From an uncultured Flammeovirgaceae bacterium (GTDB lineage Bacteria > Bacteroidota > Bacteroidia > Cytophagales > Cyclobacteriaceae), in assembly GCA_946480685.1 (NCBI GenBank), contig CAMLLI010000046.1, positions 1 through 11,543 of the forward strand: a DNA stretch of 11,543 nt, in the 5' to 3' direction. The position numbers and the translations under genes are program-made. Below, piece by piece: positions 1 through 6,248 of the stretch. The notes under the pieces are model-generated. The model made no database searches and had not been told where the DNA came from. It saw only the letters and a list, made by a program, of their open reading frames with translations. The first letter of the stretch is position 1; each line of letters starts with the position of its first letter.

Positions 1-89
1 ATGAACTGCGAGACCAGGCCGACCCAGACCGCGAGCGCGGGCGCGTAGGGCACGTCGAGGTACTCCAGCAGGACGTAGTGCGCCGCGCC
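1..89 (-). CDS. Internal fragment of a high-GC AI-2E-family (PF01594) transporter, foreign to the rest of the window
   Basis: Read on the minus strand from 89 to 3, this gives 29 codons without a stop, and every one ends in G or C. That is the signature of a gene from a high-GC genome. The piece is about 70% GC, against roughly 40-45% in the rest of the window. The peptide is hydrophobic and includes LDVPYAPALAVWVGLVSQF, which resembles the membrane segment before the conserved PT-x-GT motif of actinobacterial AI-2E/PerM-type permeases. Family membership is from memory of that motif. Only an internal segment is present, with neither a start nor a stop of its own. Codons just beyond 89 (TAT, GGT, CCT, TTA, CAT) switch at once to A/T endings, so the native sequence begins there. 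The likeliest explanation is a chimeric read or assembly join, or an adapter-like carry-over, rather than a functional gene. Confidence 0.55.
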
Positions 90-91
90 AT

Positions 92-400
92 AACCAGGTA
101 AATGATAAGCCATACGAAGGTCTTACTTTGCGCCTGTTCAATCCACAAACAAAACTATGGAGTTTATATTGGGTCGATAGTAATATAGGTGTGCTCGACC
201 CTCCCGTGGTCGGTTCCTTTGAAGGAAGTATAGGAACATTCTATTGTAAAGATATATTTCAAGGTAAGCCAATCATTGTAATGTTTAAATGGGACAAGAC
301 TGATCCTAACAACCCGGTATGGAGCCAGGCTTTCTCTCCTGACAACGGCAAAACGTGGGAAATGAATCTCACCAACACATCGCATCGAATAATGCCCTGA
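92..400 (+). CDS. C-terminal part of an uncharacterised conserved protein, 5'-truncated at the junction
   Basis: The reading frame is open through the junction at about 90 and ends in TGA at 398-400. The first ATG/TTG-type start (TTG at 128) lies inside conserved sequence, so the true N-terminus is missing. The visible part contains GLTLRLFNP, LWSLYWVDS, DPPVVGSFEG, GTFYCKD, GKPIIVMFKWD and WSQAFSPDNGKTWE. I recognise this as a conserved small protein of about 150-170 residues seen in many Bacteroidota and Proteobacteria. It is usually annotated as hypothetical and probably folds as a beta-rich barrel. I cannot assign a function. About one third to one half of the protein is probably lost upstream. 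The last residues (LTNTSHRIMP) differ from the aromatic-rich C-terminus I would expect, so a small frameshift near the end is possible but unproven. Confidence 0.75.
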   Translation, partial: NQVNDKPYEGLTLRLFNPQTKLWSLYWVDSNIGVLDPPVVGSFEGSIGTFYCKDIFQGKPIIVMFKWDKTDPNNPVWSQAFSPDNGKTWEMNLTNTSHRIMP

Positions 401-448
401 TTCGGCTATAGGATTGCAATATGTTTCATTTAAGAATTATATAGGACA

Positions 449-892
449 ATGACTATTCACCAGGCTACTATACAGGACATTATACCCCTGGCTCACTTAT
501 TTGACGAGTACCGTGTATTCTATCAATATCCCAGCGATATACCCGGCAGCGAGACATTCCTCGCTGACCGGTTATCGTCAAGCGACTCCGTCATTTATGT
601 AGCACGCGCAGCAGACAATACACTCATGGGATTTGTTCAATTATACCCGCTGCTGTCTTCGGTGCGCATGAAGAAGCTTTGGCTGTTGAATGATTTGTAT
701 GTGCATCCCTCCTTCCGCGGGTTAAAAGTTTCTGTAAAACTGATCGATCGTGCAAAACAGCTTACTCGGGAAACACAGGCAGCCGCACTACTTTTAGAAA
801 CAGCAAAATCCAATACCATCGGTAATAACCTCTATCACCGGACAGATTTCGTATTGGACACTGATCACAACTATTATTCATGGAGTCATTGA
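449..892 (+). CDS. GNAT-family N-acetyltransferase
   Basis: The 147-residue product has the usual length and layout of a single-domain GNAT enzyme (PF00583-like), which transfers an acetyl group from acetyl-CoA to an amine. The N-terminal helix region (ATIQDIIPLAHLFDEYRVFY) is followed by central strands (SVIYVARAADNTLMGFVQLYP), then LLNDLYVHPSFRG, the beta4-alpha3 acetyl-CoA motif, and a C-terminal LYHRTDF in place of the usual LYxKxGF. The substrate cannot be read from the sequence. The pyrophosphate-binding loop is unusual: it reads R90-G-L-K-V-S95, where R/Q-x-x-G-x-G/A is expected, so the key glycine is lysine. The start at 449 has a weak AGGA four bases upstream. The stop lies 13 bases before the next gene on the same strand, so the two are probably co-transcribed. 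Cytoplasmic. Confidence 0.85.
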   Translation: MTIHQATIQDIIPLAHLFDEYRVFYQYPSDIPGSETFLADRLSSSDSVIYVARAADNTLMGFVQLYPLLSSVRMKKLWLLNDLYVHPSFRGLKVSVKLIDRAKQLTRETQAAALLLETAKSNTIGNNLYHRTDFVLDTDHNYYSWSH

Positions 893-905
893 TATAGATA
901 TACCT

Positions 906-1781
906 ATGAGCAGAATGATTCTCTTTTCACTGACGATCTTTATAACATTGACAGCGCAGGCTCAGTCCGGTAAAACTTTGGCACAGTCATTTGTACCTGG
1001 TACGATATCCAGTGACTCAATTGAATTCAACGCAGTCTTTTCACCTGACGGCAGGTCCTTTTATTTCACGCGCTCCGTGAACAAGCGTACGCAATTATAC
1101 TATAGCATTCATGTTGCAGGAGAGGAATGGTCGAGGCCCGAAGCACTCCCCTTTTCCGATACAAATTACTCGGATGCCGATCCTGCTTTCTCGCCCGATG
1201 GAGAGCTTTACTTTATTTCCAATCGTCCAACGCATCCCGGTGACACTATAAAAGACTATGATATCTGGAAAGTAACACGAACAAGCACAAAACAATGGTC
1301 TCAACCTGTCAACGTAAAGGAACTGAATTCTGCGGAAGATGAATACTATATATCTTTTACGGCAAAAGGTAATGCGTACTTTTCTTCATCCCGGAAGGGC
1401 GGATACGGAGAAGAGGATATATACTTTAGCAAATACGCGAACAATAAGTTTGAAGTGCCGGAGAATATAGGTGGTTCAATTAATACAAGCCGATCGGAGT
1501 ATGATCCCTTTATAACTGCAAACGGTTCTGCATTGATCTTTACCTCTTCCGGCCGGGATGATAGCTTTGGCAAGGCCGATCTGTATTGGTCTGTAAGAAC
1601 AACAAATGGTTGGCAGAACGTGAGTCATTTCAACGAAACGATCAACACCAGTACCCGAGACTATTGTCCCTCTATATCACAAGACAAAAGACATTTCTTT
1701 TACAGTAGCAGCGGAGATATAAAGTATGTTGCTATTGACTATCTGCCTGCCGAGCTCGTGAAGGGTATCAGATCAAAGTAA
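906..1781 (+). CDS. Secreted PD40 (WD40-like) beta-propeller protein, TolB-like
   Basis: The 291-residue product starts with a signal peptide (MSRMILFSLTIFITLTAQA, probable cut before Q20), which supports the ATG at 906; M4 at 915 is an alternative. The mature part has about five blade repeats of the PD40 type (PF07676). The clearest are FNAVFSPDGRSFYFTR (41-56) and ADPAFSPDGELYFIS (91-105), followed by degenerate ones near 146-163 (SFTAKGNAYFSSSRKGG), 199-222 (DPFITANGSALIFTSSGRDD) and 253-271. Between the repeats lie DIY/DLYWS strands. In Bacteroidota such proteins are periplasmic or outer-membrane associated, and many are fused to OmpA-like domains; none is present here. No catalytic residues are evident, so a binding or scaffolding role is inferred. 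It follows the acetyltransferase by 13 bases and ends 14 bases before the convergent peptidase gene. Confidence 0.8.
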   Translation: MSRMILFSLTIFITLTAQAQSGKTLAQSFVPGTISSDSIEFNAVFSPDGRSFYFTRSVNKRTQLYYSIHVAGEEWSRPEALPFSDTNYSDADPAFSPDGELYFISNRPTHPGDTIKDYDIWKVTRTSTKQWSQPVNVKELNSAEDEYYISFTAKGNAYFSSSRKGGYGEEDIYFSKYANNKFEVPENIGGSINTSRSEYDPFITANGSALIFTSSGRDDSFGKADLYWSVRTTNGWQNVSHFNETINTSTRDYCPSISQDKRHFFYSSSGDIKYVAIDYLPAELVKGIRSK

Positions 1782-1795
1782 CTATACCATTTAAT

Positions 1796-2968
1796 TCACT
1801 TTATAAACTGGATAACCGCATTTGGCACTGGTCGCTCACCTGCTATCTTCTTGTCAACGACTTCAGTATTGTCCCAACGATGTTGTCCCATTTTGCTGAG
1901 ATCGTTATATACACCGAGTAAATTGAAACGTTCGAAAACAAAAGGTATACCTTCCGCCCCCAAAGGAGAATTTCGATTGGCAACGTGAAAATGAAGATGT
2001 GGCCCTGTGGTTTGCCCTGTAAAACCGAGCGAAGCAATCACGTCTCCCTTCCGGATTTTTTGTCCGGGCTTTACGCGCGTACTTCCGGGTTTTAAATGTT
2101 CGTAGAATACAAAATGATTATTACCAATGTCCAATACTATATAGTTGCCGGTTGCTTTTTCGGCAGGCATAGCGGGGTGTCTCGATATTGTCTCACTTTC
2201 TGAAAAATCATTGCGCACCGTTACGACTATACCATCGGCTACAGCAAGTACATCTGCTCCATAGCCGTACCAATTGGCAATAACATCGTCATTCTCTTTG
2301 GCGTATTGTCCCTTTTCATTTACCAACATAAAATCAATAGCGAAACGTCCGGGGATGCGGGCTTTACCATCGGTAGTATAAATTACCCGGCGATGTCCGC
2401 GTACCCATGCCGGATCGTAGATGGCTACCCATGGACCATTGCGCAAAGGTGCACCGAGAACAAGAGGCTCCCGAAGATCAACCGACCAACTTTCATCTTG
2501 TATACGAATCAAAGATTTCTTTCCTTCCTCAAGTACTATACCTTCGATTATATGATGCACCGGAACAGCCAGTTTATCCGCAACCAACTCGATATATACT
2601 ATACTAACGGAACCAGGCTTTAATAGCAATGCATCGGAAGTCTGAGACACAACGGTCGGAACATACGCAAACCGCATCTTCAAATCCTCAAGTCCAAACG
2701 AAGCGACTAAGGCAGAATCTTGGGCCGTGACCACACGAAGCGATTGGATGGCGATCGTATCAGTAGAAAAATTTGTAAGCATCAACTCATAATAAAATGT
2801 ACTCCTTCCCCCTATCTTAACCGACTTGGGTTGGTGAAGTATTCGCATGTCCAGAGAAGTCCGGTAACGCTGTGCATGAAGCGTTGCAACGGAAAATAGC
2901 AGAAAGCATATTACTGCAAATGTCCATGTTAGCTTAAATAAATTTCGCGGACTAGATAATGTGTTCAT
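1796..2968 (-). CDS. Secreted M23-family (LytM/lysostaphin-like) metallopeptidase
   Basis: I place the start at the ATG at 2968 (390 residues). The frame is open further up to a TTG at 3055, but the ATG product begins directly with a signal peptide (MNTLSSPRNLFKLTWTFAVICFLLFSVATLHAQ), while the extra 29 residues look non-coding. A beta-rich region (about 35-160) precedes a C-terminal M23 domain (about 175-345; PF01551). It contains GRFAIDF (zinc-binding Asp, D212), YGADVLAVADGIVV, NYIVLDIGN, FYEHL (H291), KPGQKIRKGDVIASLG and GPHLHFHV (H324 and H326, the HxH motif). The usual HxxxD first ligand is arginine (R208), and a GHRR motif sits upstream (H192), as I recall for a branch of periplasmic M23 proteins. 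M23 enzymes cut peptide bridges of peptidoglycan, so a periplasmic cell-wall role is inferred. The stop faces the propeller gene across 14 bases. Confidence 0.85.
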   Translation of the reverse strand: MNTLSSPRNLFKLTWTFAVICFLLFSVATLHAQRYRTSLDMRILHQPKSVKIGGRSTFYYELMLTNFSTDTIAIQSLRVVTAQDSALVASFGLEDLKMRFAYVPTVVSQTSDALLLKPGSVSIVYIELVADKLAVPVHHIIEGIVLEEGKKSLIRIQDESWSVDLREPLVLGAPLRNGPWVAIYDPAWVRGHRRVIYTTDGKARIPGRFAIDFMLVNEKGQYAKENDDVIANWYGYGADVLAVADGIVVTVRNDFSESETISRHPAMPAEKATGNYIVLDIGNNHFVFYEHLKPGSTRVKPGQKIRKGDVIASLGFTGQTTGPHLHFHVANRNSPLGAEGIPFVFERFNLLGVYNDLSKMGQHRWDNTEVVDKKIAGERPVPNAVIQFIK

Positions 2969-3024
2969 CAAACGAATATCGTTGGATTTTATATCAGAGC
3001 AACAAACTTCATCTGCAACATAAA

Positions 3025-3055
3025 AAAAATTAAATGTGATTGTCCGATCCGGCAA
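3025..3055 (-). promoter_or_regulatory. Possible promoter of the M23 peptidase gene
   Basis: On the minus strand TTG (3055-3053) is followed after 20 bases by TAATTTTT (3032-3025). This fits the Bacteroidota pattern of a -33 TTG and a -7 TAnnTTTG with one mismatch. Initiation would be near 3019, giving a leader of about 50 bases to the ATG at 2968. This also argues that the TTG at 3055 is a promoter base and not a start codon. A motif match only. Confidence 0.35.
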
Positions 3056-3098
3056 TCCTTGTCCGTCATGCAGACGAACATTTTAAACCATTATCATT

Positions 3099-3443
3099 AT
3101 GAAAGACTTTGTATTGATTTTCAGAAACAGCAGCAATCAGCATGCGAATCCGTCACCAGAGCAAATGCAGGAACGCATGAATTGGATTGGAAGTGTTGCC
3201 GCTCAAAACAAACTGGCGGACAAAGGTAATCGGCTATCAGCAAGCTTAGCCAAGACTGTAAAGCCAGGCAACATTGTAACGGATGGGCCATACGCAGAAA
3301 TGAAGGAGTTTGTTAACGGCTACATGATCGTAAAGACAAACACGATTGACGAAGCGGTTGAACTGGCACAGGCTAATCCCATTCTCAAAGCCGGAGGTAC
3401 GATCGAAGTGAGAGCTATATTAACTGCTGACGATAAGCGTTAA
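3099..3443 (+). CDS. YCII/DGPF-domain protein
   Basis: This 114-residue soluble protein belongs to the YCII-related family (PF03795): MKDFVLIFR at the N-terminus, PEQMQERMNWIGSV helix, the family signature TDGPYAEMKEFVNGYMIV (about 67-84, with the D-G-P-[YF] core), then a helix EAVELAQANPIL and a final GGTIEVRAI strand. Length is typical (about 100-120). The fold is a dimeric ferredoxin-like alpha/beta barrel. Its biochemical role is unsettled, although relatives have been suggested to be small-molecule enzymes. Many DGPF genes are encoded next to ECF-type sigma factor genes; none is in this window, so this copy is an orphan. The start at 3099 is an ATG after an A/T-rich leader. It is transcribed divergently from the M23 gene (131 bases between starts) and converges with the large lipoprotein gene, sharing the hairpin at 3512-3543. 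Confidence 0.9.
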   Translation: MKDFVLIFRNSSNQHANPSPEQMQERMNWIGSVAAQNKLADKGNRLSASLAKTVKPGNIVTDGPYAEMKEFVNGYMIVKTNTIDEAVELAQANPILKAGGTIEVRAILTADDKR

Positions 3444-3511
3444 CGTGAAGCAATAGCGCCTGCAACACAGATGTACACTGTAAATAGCTAGCCGTATTAA
3501 TCAACTAGCAA

Positions 3512-3543
3512 TAATGACGGCCAGAACAAACCGGCCGTCATTA
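3512..3543. terminator. Bidirectional hairpin terminator between convergent genes
   Basis: A perfect 11-bp inverted repeat, TAATGACGGCC (3512-3522) and GGCCGTCATTA (3533-3543), encloses a 10-base loop. It lies 68 bases after the YCII stop and 2 bases after the TAG of the minus-strand lipoprotein gene. The stem is G/C-rich next to the loop and A/T at the foot, which suits termination from either side. There is no clean U-tract on either strand, only mixed A/T sequence. The convergent position is the strongest argument. Confidence 0.75.
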
Positions 3544-3545
3544 AT

Positions 3546-6035
3546 CTAATTAGCAATTACAATAACCTCATCCACAAAAATCCAGGCCTTACCACCCGCT
3601 CCGGAGTGCCATGCTGGGATCGGGCTAGCATTTTTAGCTTCGATGCGAATAAACCTCGCTGATTTTTCTCTCAGGACAGCTACGTATGTTTTGATAGTAG
3701 ATTTATCTGCCTTGGTAACAGCATTAAACTCCTCCTGCAACACCGGTATATATCCTTTACCATCAGTCGATATGGAAAAACTTACTTTGCCTGGCGCGAA
3801 GATCCAGGCGGATTGATCGTGCAGAAAATTAAGTTTGATGGAGTGAACTTTCTTTACACTTCGCAGATCGAGTTCCGCATTAAAATCGGTGCCTTCAAAT
3901 CCGAGCCAGCGTCCGTCACGACCATTGAGTGAACCGGTAAGTTTATCAGTCAACGTTTTTTGTCCACGGGATGTATAATTCGCGTGCGGTGGATGTCGAA
4001 GTGTTATCAGCATTCGCTTTGGTACAGCCTGGTAATGTACTTGAGCAACTTCGCTTTTATCGAAGCCATCTTTAATCGCTACAGCTTTTACAAACGTTGC
4101 TCTGTCTATTTTAAAAGGCTTGGTATACTGTATTGAGTTGGCGGTAGGCGTTCTTCCATCCAATGTATAGTATATAGATGCTGTTGAGTCAAAACAATGA
4201 AGCGAAACTTCAAGGGACTCACCTTCTTCAATCTCCGGTATAGCCGGCTCGATTAACGGTGGAGTACTTTGTTTGTTATCAGGTTTAGCGTAAACAAATC
4301 TCTCCGGTTGAATTATTTCACGCAATGGACTATCGCCTTGTTGGAAATATACTTCGACTGTTTCATCTGGAATAACATGGTCATACTGAAAGGTTATCGC
4401 ATGGTATCCTTTTGTCAGATAGACAGCTCTGCCCTGTTCTACGATTTCATTGTCAATTAATATGCGCATCGAGTTCGCGGCATAGCCAAAGAACCGGTAA
4501 TCATCATCCTTATCTATTGCTATATATCCATTCCACATTATACCAAATGTGTCAGCCGGCAGTGCTTCCGGTATGTGTATGCGAGTTTGTGGAGCTATGA
4601 CCAGCGGTACATCATTTATCCAATGAAAGGGTGCAGTATTTTTATCTTTGCGAAAATATGAATACACCAAGCCGCGTATACTTTTGTCCACCGTGTGAGA
4701 GGCATTTCCAGTTAGTGAAGTAATTCGTTTTGGTACAACCGGGAGTCGCATTTGCTTTCGAAGTCGGGCCATTGCCCAGCACCACCATGCCACTTGTTCA
4801 CCGTTACCTGGATCTACAATCTTCCAGACACCTTGCTCCAGACTTTTAAGCTCTGTTTTAGTCAATGTATATATATCCTGAGGTGCTCCATTTGCGAGGT
4901 AAGCATTCTCCATATACAACGGTTGTTGATGTTGAACAACCCGTAGCATCGAGAATATATCATATAGCCTTATCCATTCTTTTTCACGTGCAGCGTACTC
5001 CATCTCCCAAGCTATACCTTTGCCAATCATTTGTCCGTAGAACTCGCCATTCGGCCATGAATCAGTAGGCATCCATTTTACACCATTCCACTTCTGTATA
5101 GTTCTGCGCAGCTCAGCCACTGTATTTTCCAAGATGTCATGTGACAGCGGTTCCCATTGCGCAGCCACCGGTGACAGATTTACCCAGCCCATTCCGTGGA
5201 AAGGTATATGTGCATTGTTTTCGTTCAGCAACAACTCGTAGTATACATCCTTGCCATCTATATTTTGTATGAAGTGCTTTCGTATACCCGAGCGCAGGAT
5301 ATCAAGTTTATCTTGCCAACGGGCGGCAGCATCAATTTCGCTTCTGCGTTTGGCTACAGCTATCATTGACTCCAGTGCAGCGCCCACAAAACATTGCGTC
5401 AGTAAATTATAATTGCTGGGTACAAGTCGTGAATGCTCAAAGGCATAGTTATAGACCAGGTCAGGGATAGCACCGTCTTCCTCTCTGCCAAAATATGGTT
5501 TCGAGACAGACCGGTTCATCAACGCAGCGGCTATACGCCAGGTACGATTTTCGAAATTCGTCTCGCCCCGATGCAGCGCGAGTTTCGCCCACGCTAAAAT
5601 CACGTGTGCCTGCCCGTCAATCTGGTCTGTGCGACCAATAATTCTATAGGGATTATTAACAGAGTCTGCAGGTTTATCGGGGTATAGCTTCCGATCCAGT
5701 ACATGAGGAACGCGCGTCATGCCATTGGTGCTCATGGCATCAAATATGCAGTTAATTAAGTGTTCAGCGTGTGTTAGTTCTCCTGTCTCCAGCAGCAATG
5801 GAACCATCGCTCCCACCGTACGTGCATACATACCATCATACTGTCCCGTCTCAGACTCCTGCAAAAATCCATCAGCCTCAATACGATCCAACAGATTATA
5901 ATATGTATTGGAATATAGTGTCTCAAAAAACTCAGAAGACAACTCTTTCTTAACCTCCTGGTAGCTGCCATCATCATCATGCTGACAAGAACAAACAAGC
6001 AACAGAAAGAGAATACCGGCAGAGACAGAACGCAT
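3546..6035 (-). CDS. Large surface-type lipoprotein: six-hairpin glycosidase-like region with PA14, Fn3-associated (chitobiase C) and F5/8 type C modules
   Basis: The 829-residue product has a lipoprotein signal (MRSVSAGILFLLLVCSC, acylated Cys at 17). The next residues, QHDDD, resemble the acidic Bacteroidota lipoprotein export signal, so exposure on the cell surface is likely. Residues about 30-435 are helix-rich with motifs QYDGMYARTVGAM, RTDQIDGQAHVILAWAKL, HGMGWVNLSPVAAQWEPLSH, MIGKGIAWEMEYA and NGEQVAWWCWAMARLRK. This fits an (alpha/alpha)6 six-hairpin glycosidase fold, with D140, E344 and E413 as possible acids, but I cannot assign a GH family. A PA14-like module follows (about 455-567), then a chitobiase/Fn3-associated domain (598-668; SIYYTLDGRTPT) and an F5/8 type C domain (680-829; DGRWLGFEG, ELDLRSVKKV, SFSISTDG, ARFIRIEAKN). 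This tail resembles that of GH20 beta-hexosaminidases and suggests carbohydrate binding. The gene lies downstream of the GH144 gene, across a palindromic repeat. Start: ATG at 6035 after an A-rich leader. Confidence 0.85.
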   Translation of the reverse strand: MRSVSAGILFLLLVCSCQHDDDGSYQEVKKELSSEFFETLYSNTYYNLLDRIEADGFLQESETGQYDGMYARTVGAMVPLLLETGELTHAEHLINCIFDAMSTNGMTRVPHVLDRKLYPDKPADSVNNPYRIIGRTDQIDGQAHVILAWAKLALHRGETNFENRTWRIAAALMNRSVSKPYFGREEDGAIPDLVYNYAFEHSRLVPSNYNLLTQCFVGAALESMIAVAKRRSEIDAAARWQDKLDILRSGIRKHFIQNIDGKDVYYELLLNENNAHIPFHGMGWVNLSPVAAQWEPLSHDILENTVAELRRTIQKWNGVKWMPTDSWPNGEFYGQMIGKGIAWEMEYAAREKEWIRLYDIFSMLRVVQHQQPLYMENAYLANGAPQDIYTLTKTELKSLEQGVWKIVDPGNGEQVAWWCWAMARLRKQMRLPVVPKRITSLTGNASHTVDKSIRGLVYSYFRKDKNTAPFHWINDVPLVIAPQTRIHIPEALPADTFGIMWNGYIAIDKDDDYRFFGYAANSMRILIDNEIVEQGRAVYLTKGYHAITFQYDHVIPDETVEVYFQQGDSPLREIIQPERFVYAKPDNKQSTPPLIEPAIPEIEEGESLEVSLHCFDSTASIYYTLDGRTPTANSIQYTKPFKIDRATFVKAVAIKDGFDKSEVAQVHYQAVPKRMLITLRHPPHANYTSRGQKTLTDKLTGSLNGRDGRWLGFEGTDFNAELDLRSVKKVHSIKLNFLHDQSAWIFAPGKVSFSISTDGKGYIPVLQEEFNAVTKADKSTIKTYVAVLREKSARFIRIEAKNASPIPAWHSGAGGKAWIFVDEVIVIAN

Positions 6036-6044
6036 GCTTTTTTT

Positions 6045-6247
6045 ACGTGTTTAGGTGTTTATGTGTGTATGTGTTTAGGTTGGAATGCAGTGCAGCTGTA
6101 TAAGTGTATAGGTGCTACGTGTTGCCGTGTATTATAGAGTACATCTATACTTCAACACATCAACACATCAACACATTAACACAACGAACACAAACATATA
6201 TCAACTTCCAAACATAAACACGTACACACATACACACTTAAACACGT
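6045..6247. repeat. Nested palindrome built of octamer arrays, filling the intergenic gap
   Basis: The outer arms at 6045-6085 and 6206-6247 are inverted copies that agree at 37 of 42 aligned columns (four mismatches, one indel). Each arm contains four tandem octamers: on the plus strand GTGTTTAG, GTGTTTAT, GTGTGTAT, GTGTTTAG (6047-6078); on the minus strand GTGTTTAA, GTGTGTAT, GTGTGTAC, GTGTTTAT (6245-6214). Inside lie a degenerate plus-strand array (6104-6134: GTGTATAG, GTGCTAC, GTGTTGCC, GTGTATTA) and a minus-strand array (6182-6151). The centre is the small hairpin TATAGA-GTACA-TCTATA (6133-6149). The order is plus, plus, minus, minus, nearly symmetric about 6143. The repeat starts 2 bases after the GH144 stop codon and ends 10 bases before the next start. 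A transcript through it could form a long stem, so an effect on termination, RNA stability or downstream expression is inferred. Confidence 0.85.
6151..6182 (-). repeat. Four tandem octamers (GTGTTRAW), inner arm of the palindrome
   Basis: Reading the minus strand from 6182: GTGTTAAT, GTGTTGAT, GTGTTGAT, GTGTTGAA. Two adjacent units are identical, and the plus strand shows CAACACAT three times in a row at 6153-6176. This is the most regular of the four arrays and the likeliest to vary in copy number. Confidence 0.9.
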
Positions 6248-6248
6248 C

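Noticed and set aside
1..89. Natural horizontal transfer of a permease gene
   Set aside because: Only an internal segment is present, the break is abrupt, and no integrase, repeat or insertion sequence accompanies it; a chimeric join is simpler.
128..130. TTG at 128 as the start of the first gene
   Set aside because: The frame is open upstream and the residues just before (PYEGLT) look like conserved family sequence, so the gene is truncated rather than starting there.
2306..2623. Plus-strand open frames of 105 and 66 residues
   Set aside because: They lie opposite the M23 gene, whose protein has clear family motifs; these are shadow frames.
2969..3055. N-terminal extension of the M23 gene from a TTG start at 3055
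   Set aside because: The extra 29 residues lack coding character, the ATG at 2968 gives a proper signal peptide, and the TTG fits a promoter -33 element.
6151..6182. CRISPR array
   Set aside because: Units are 8 bases and contiguous, with no spacers and no cas genes nearby.
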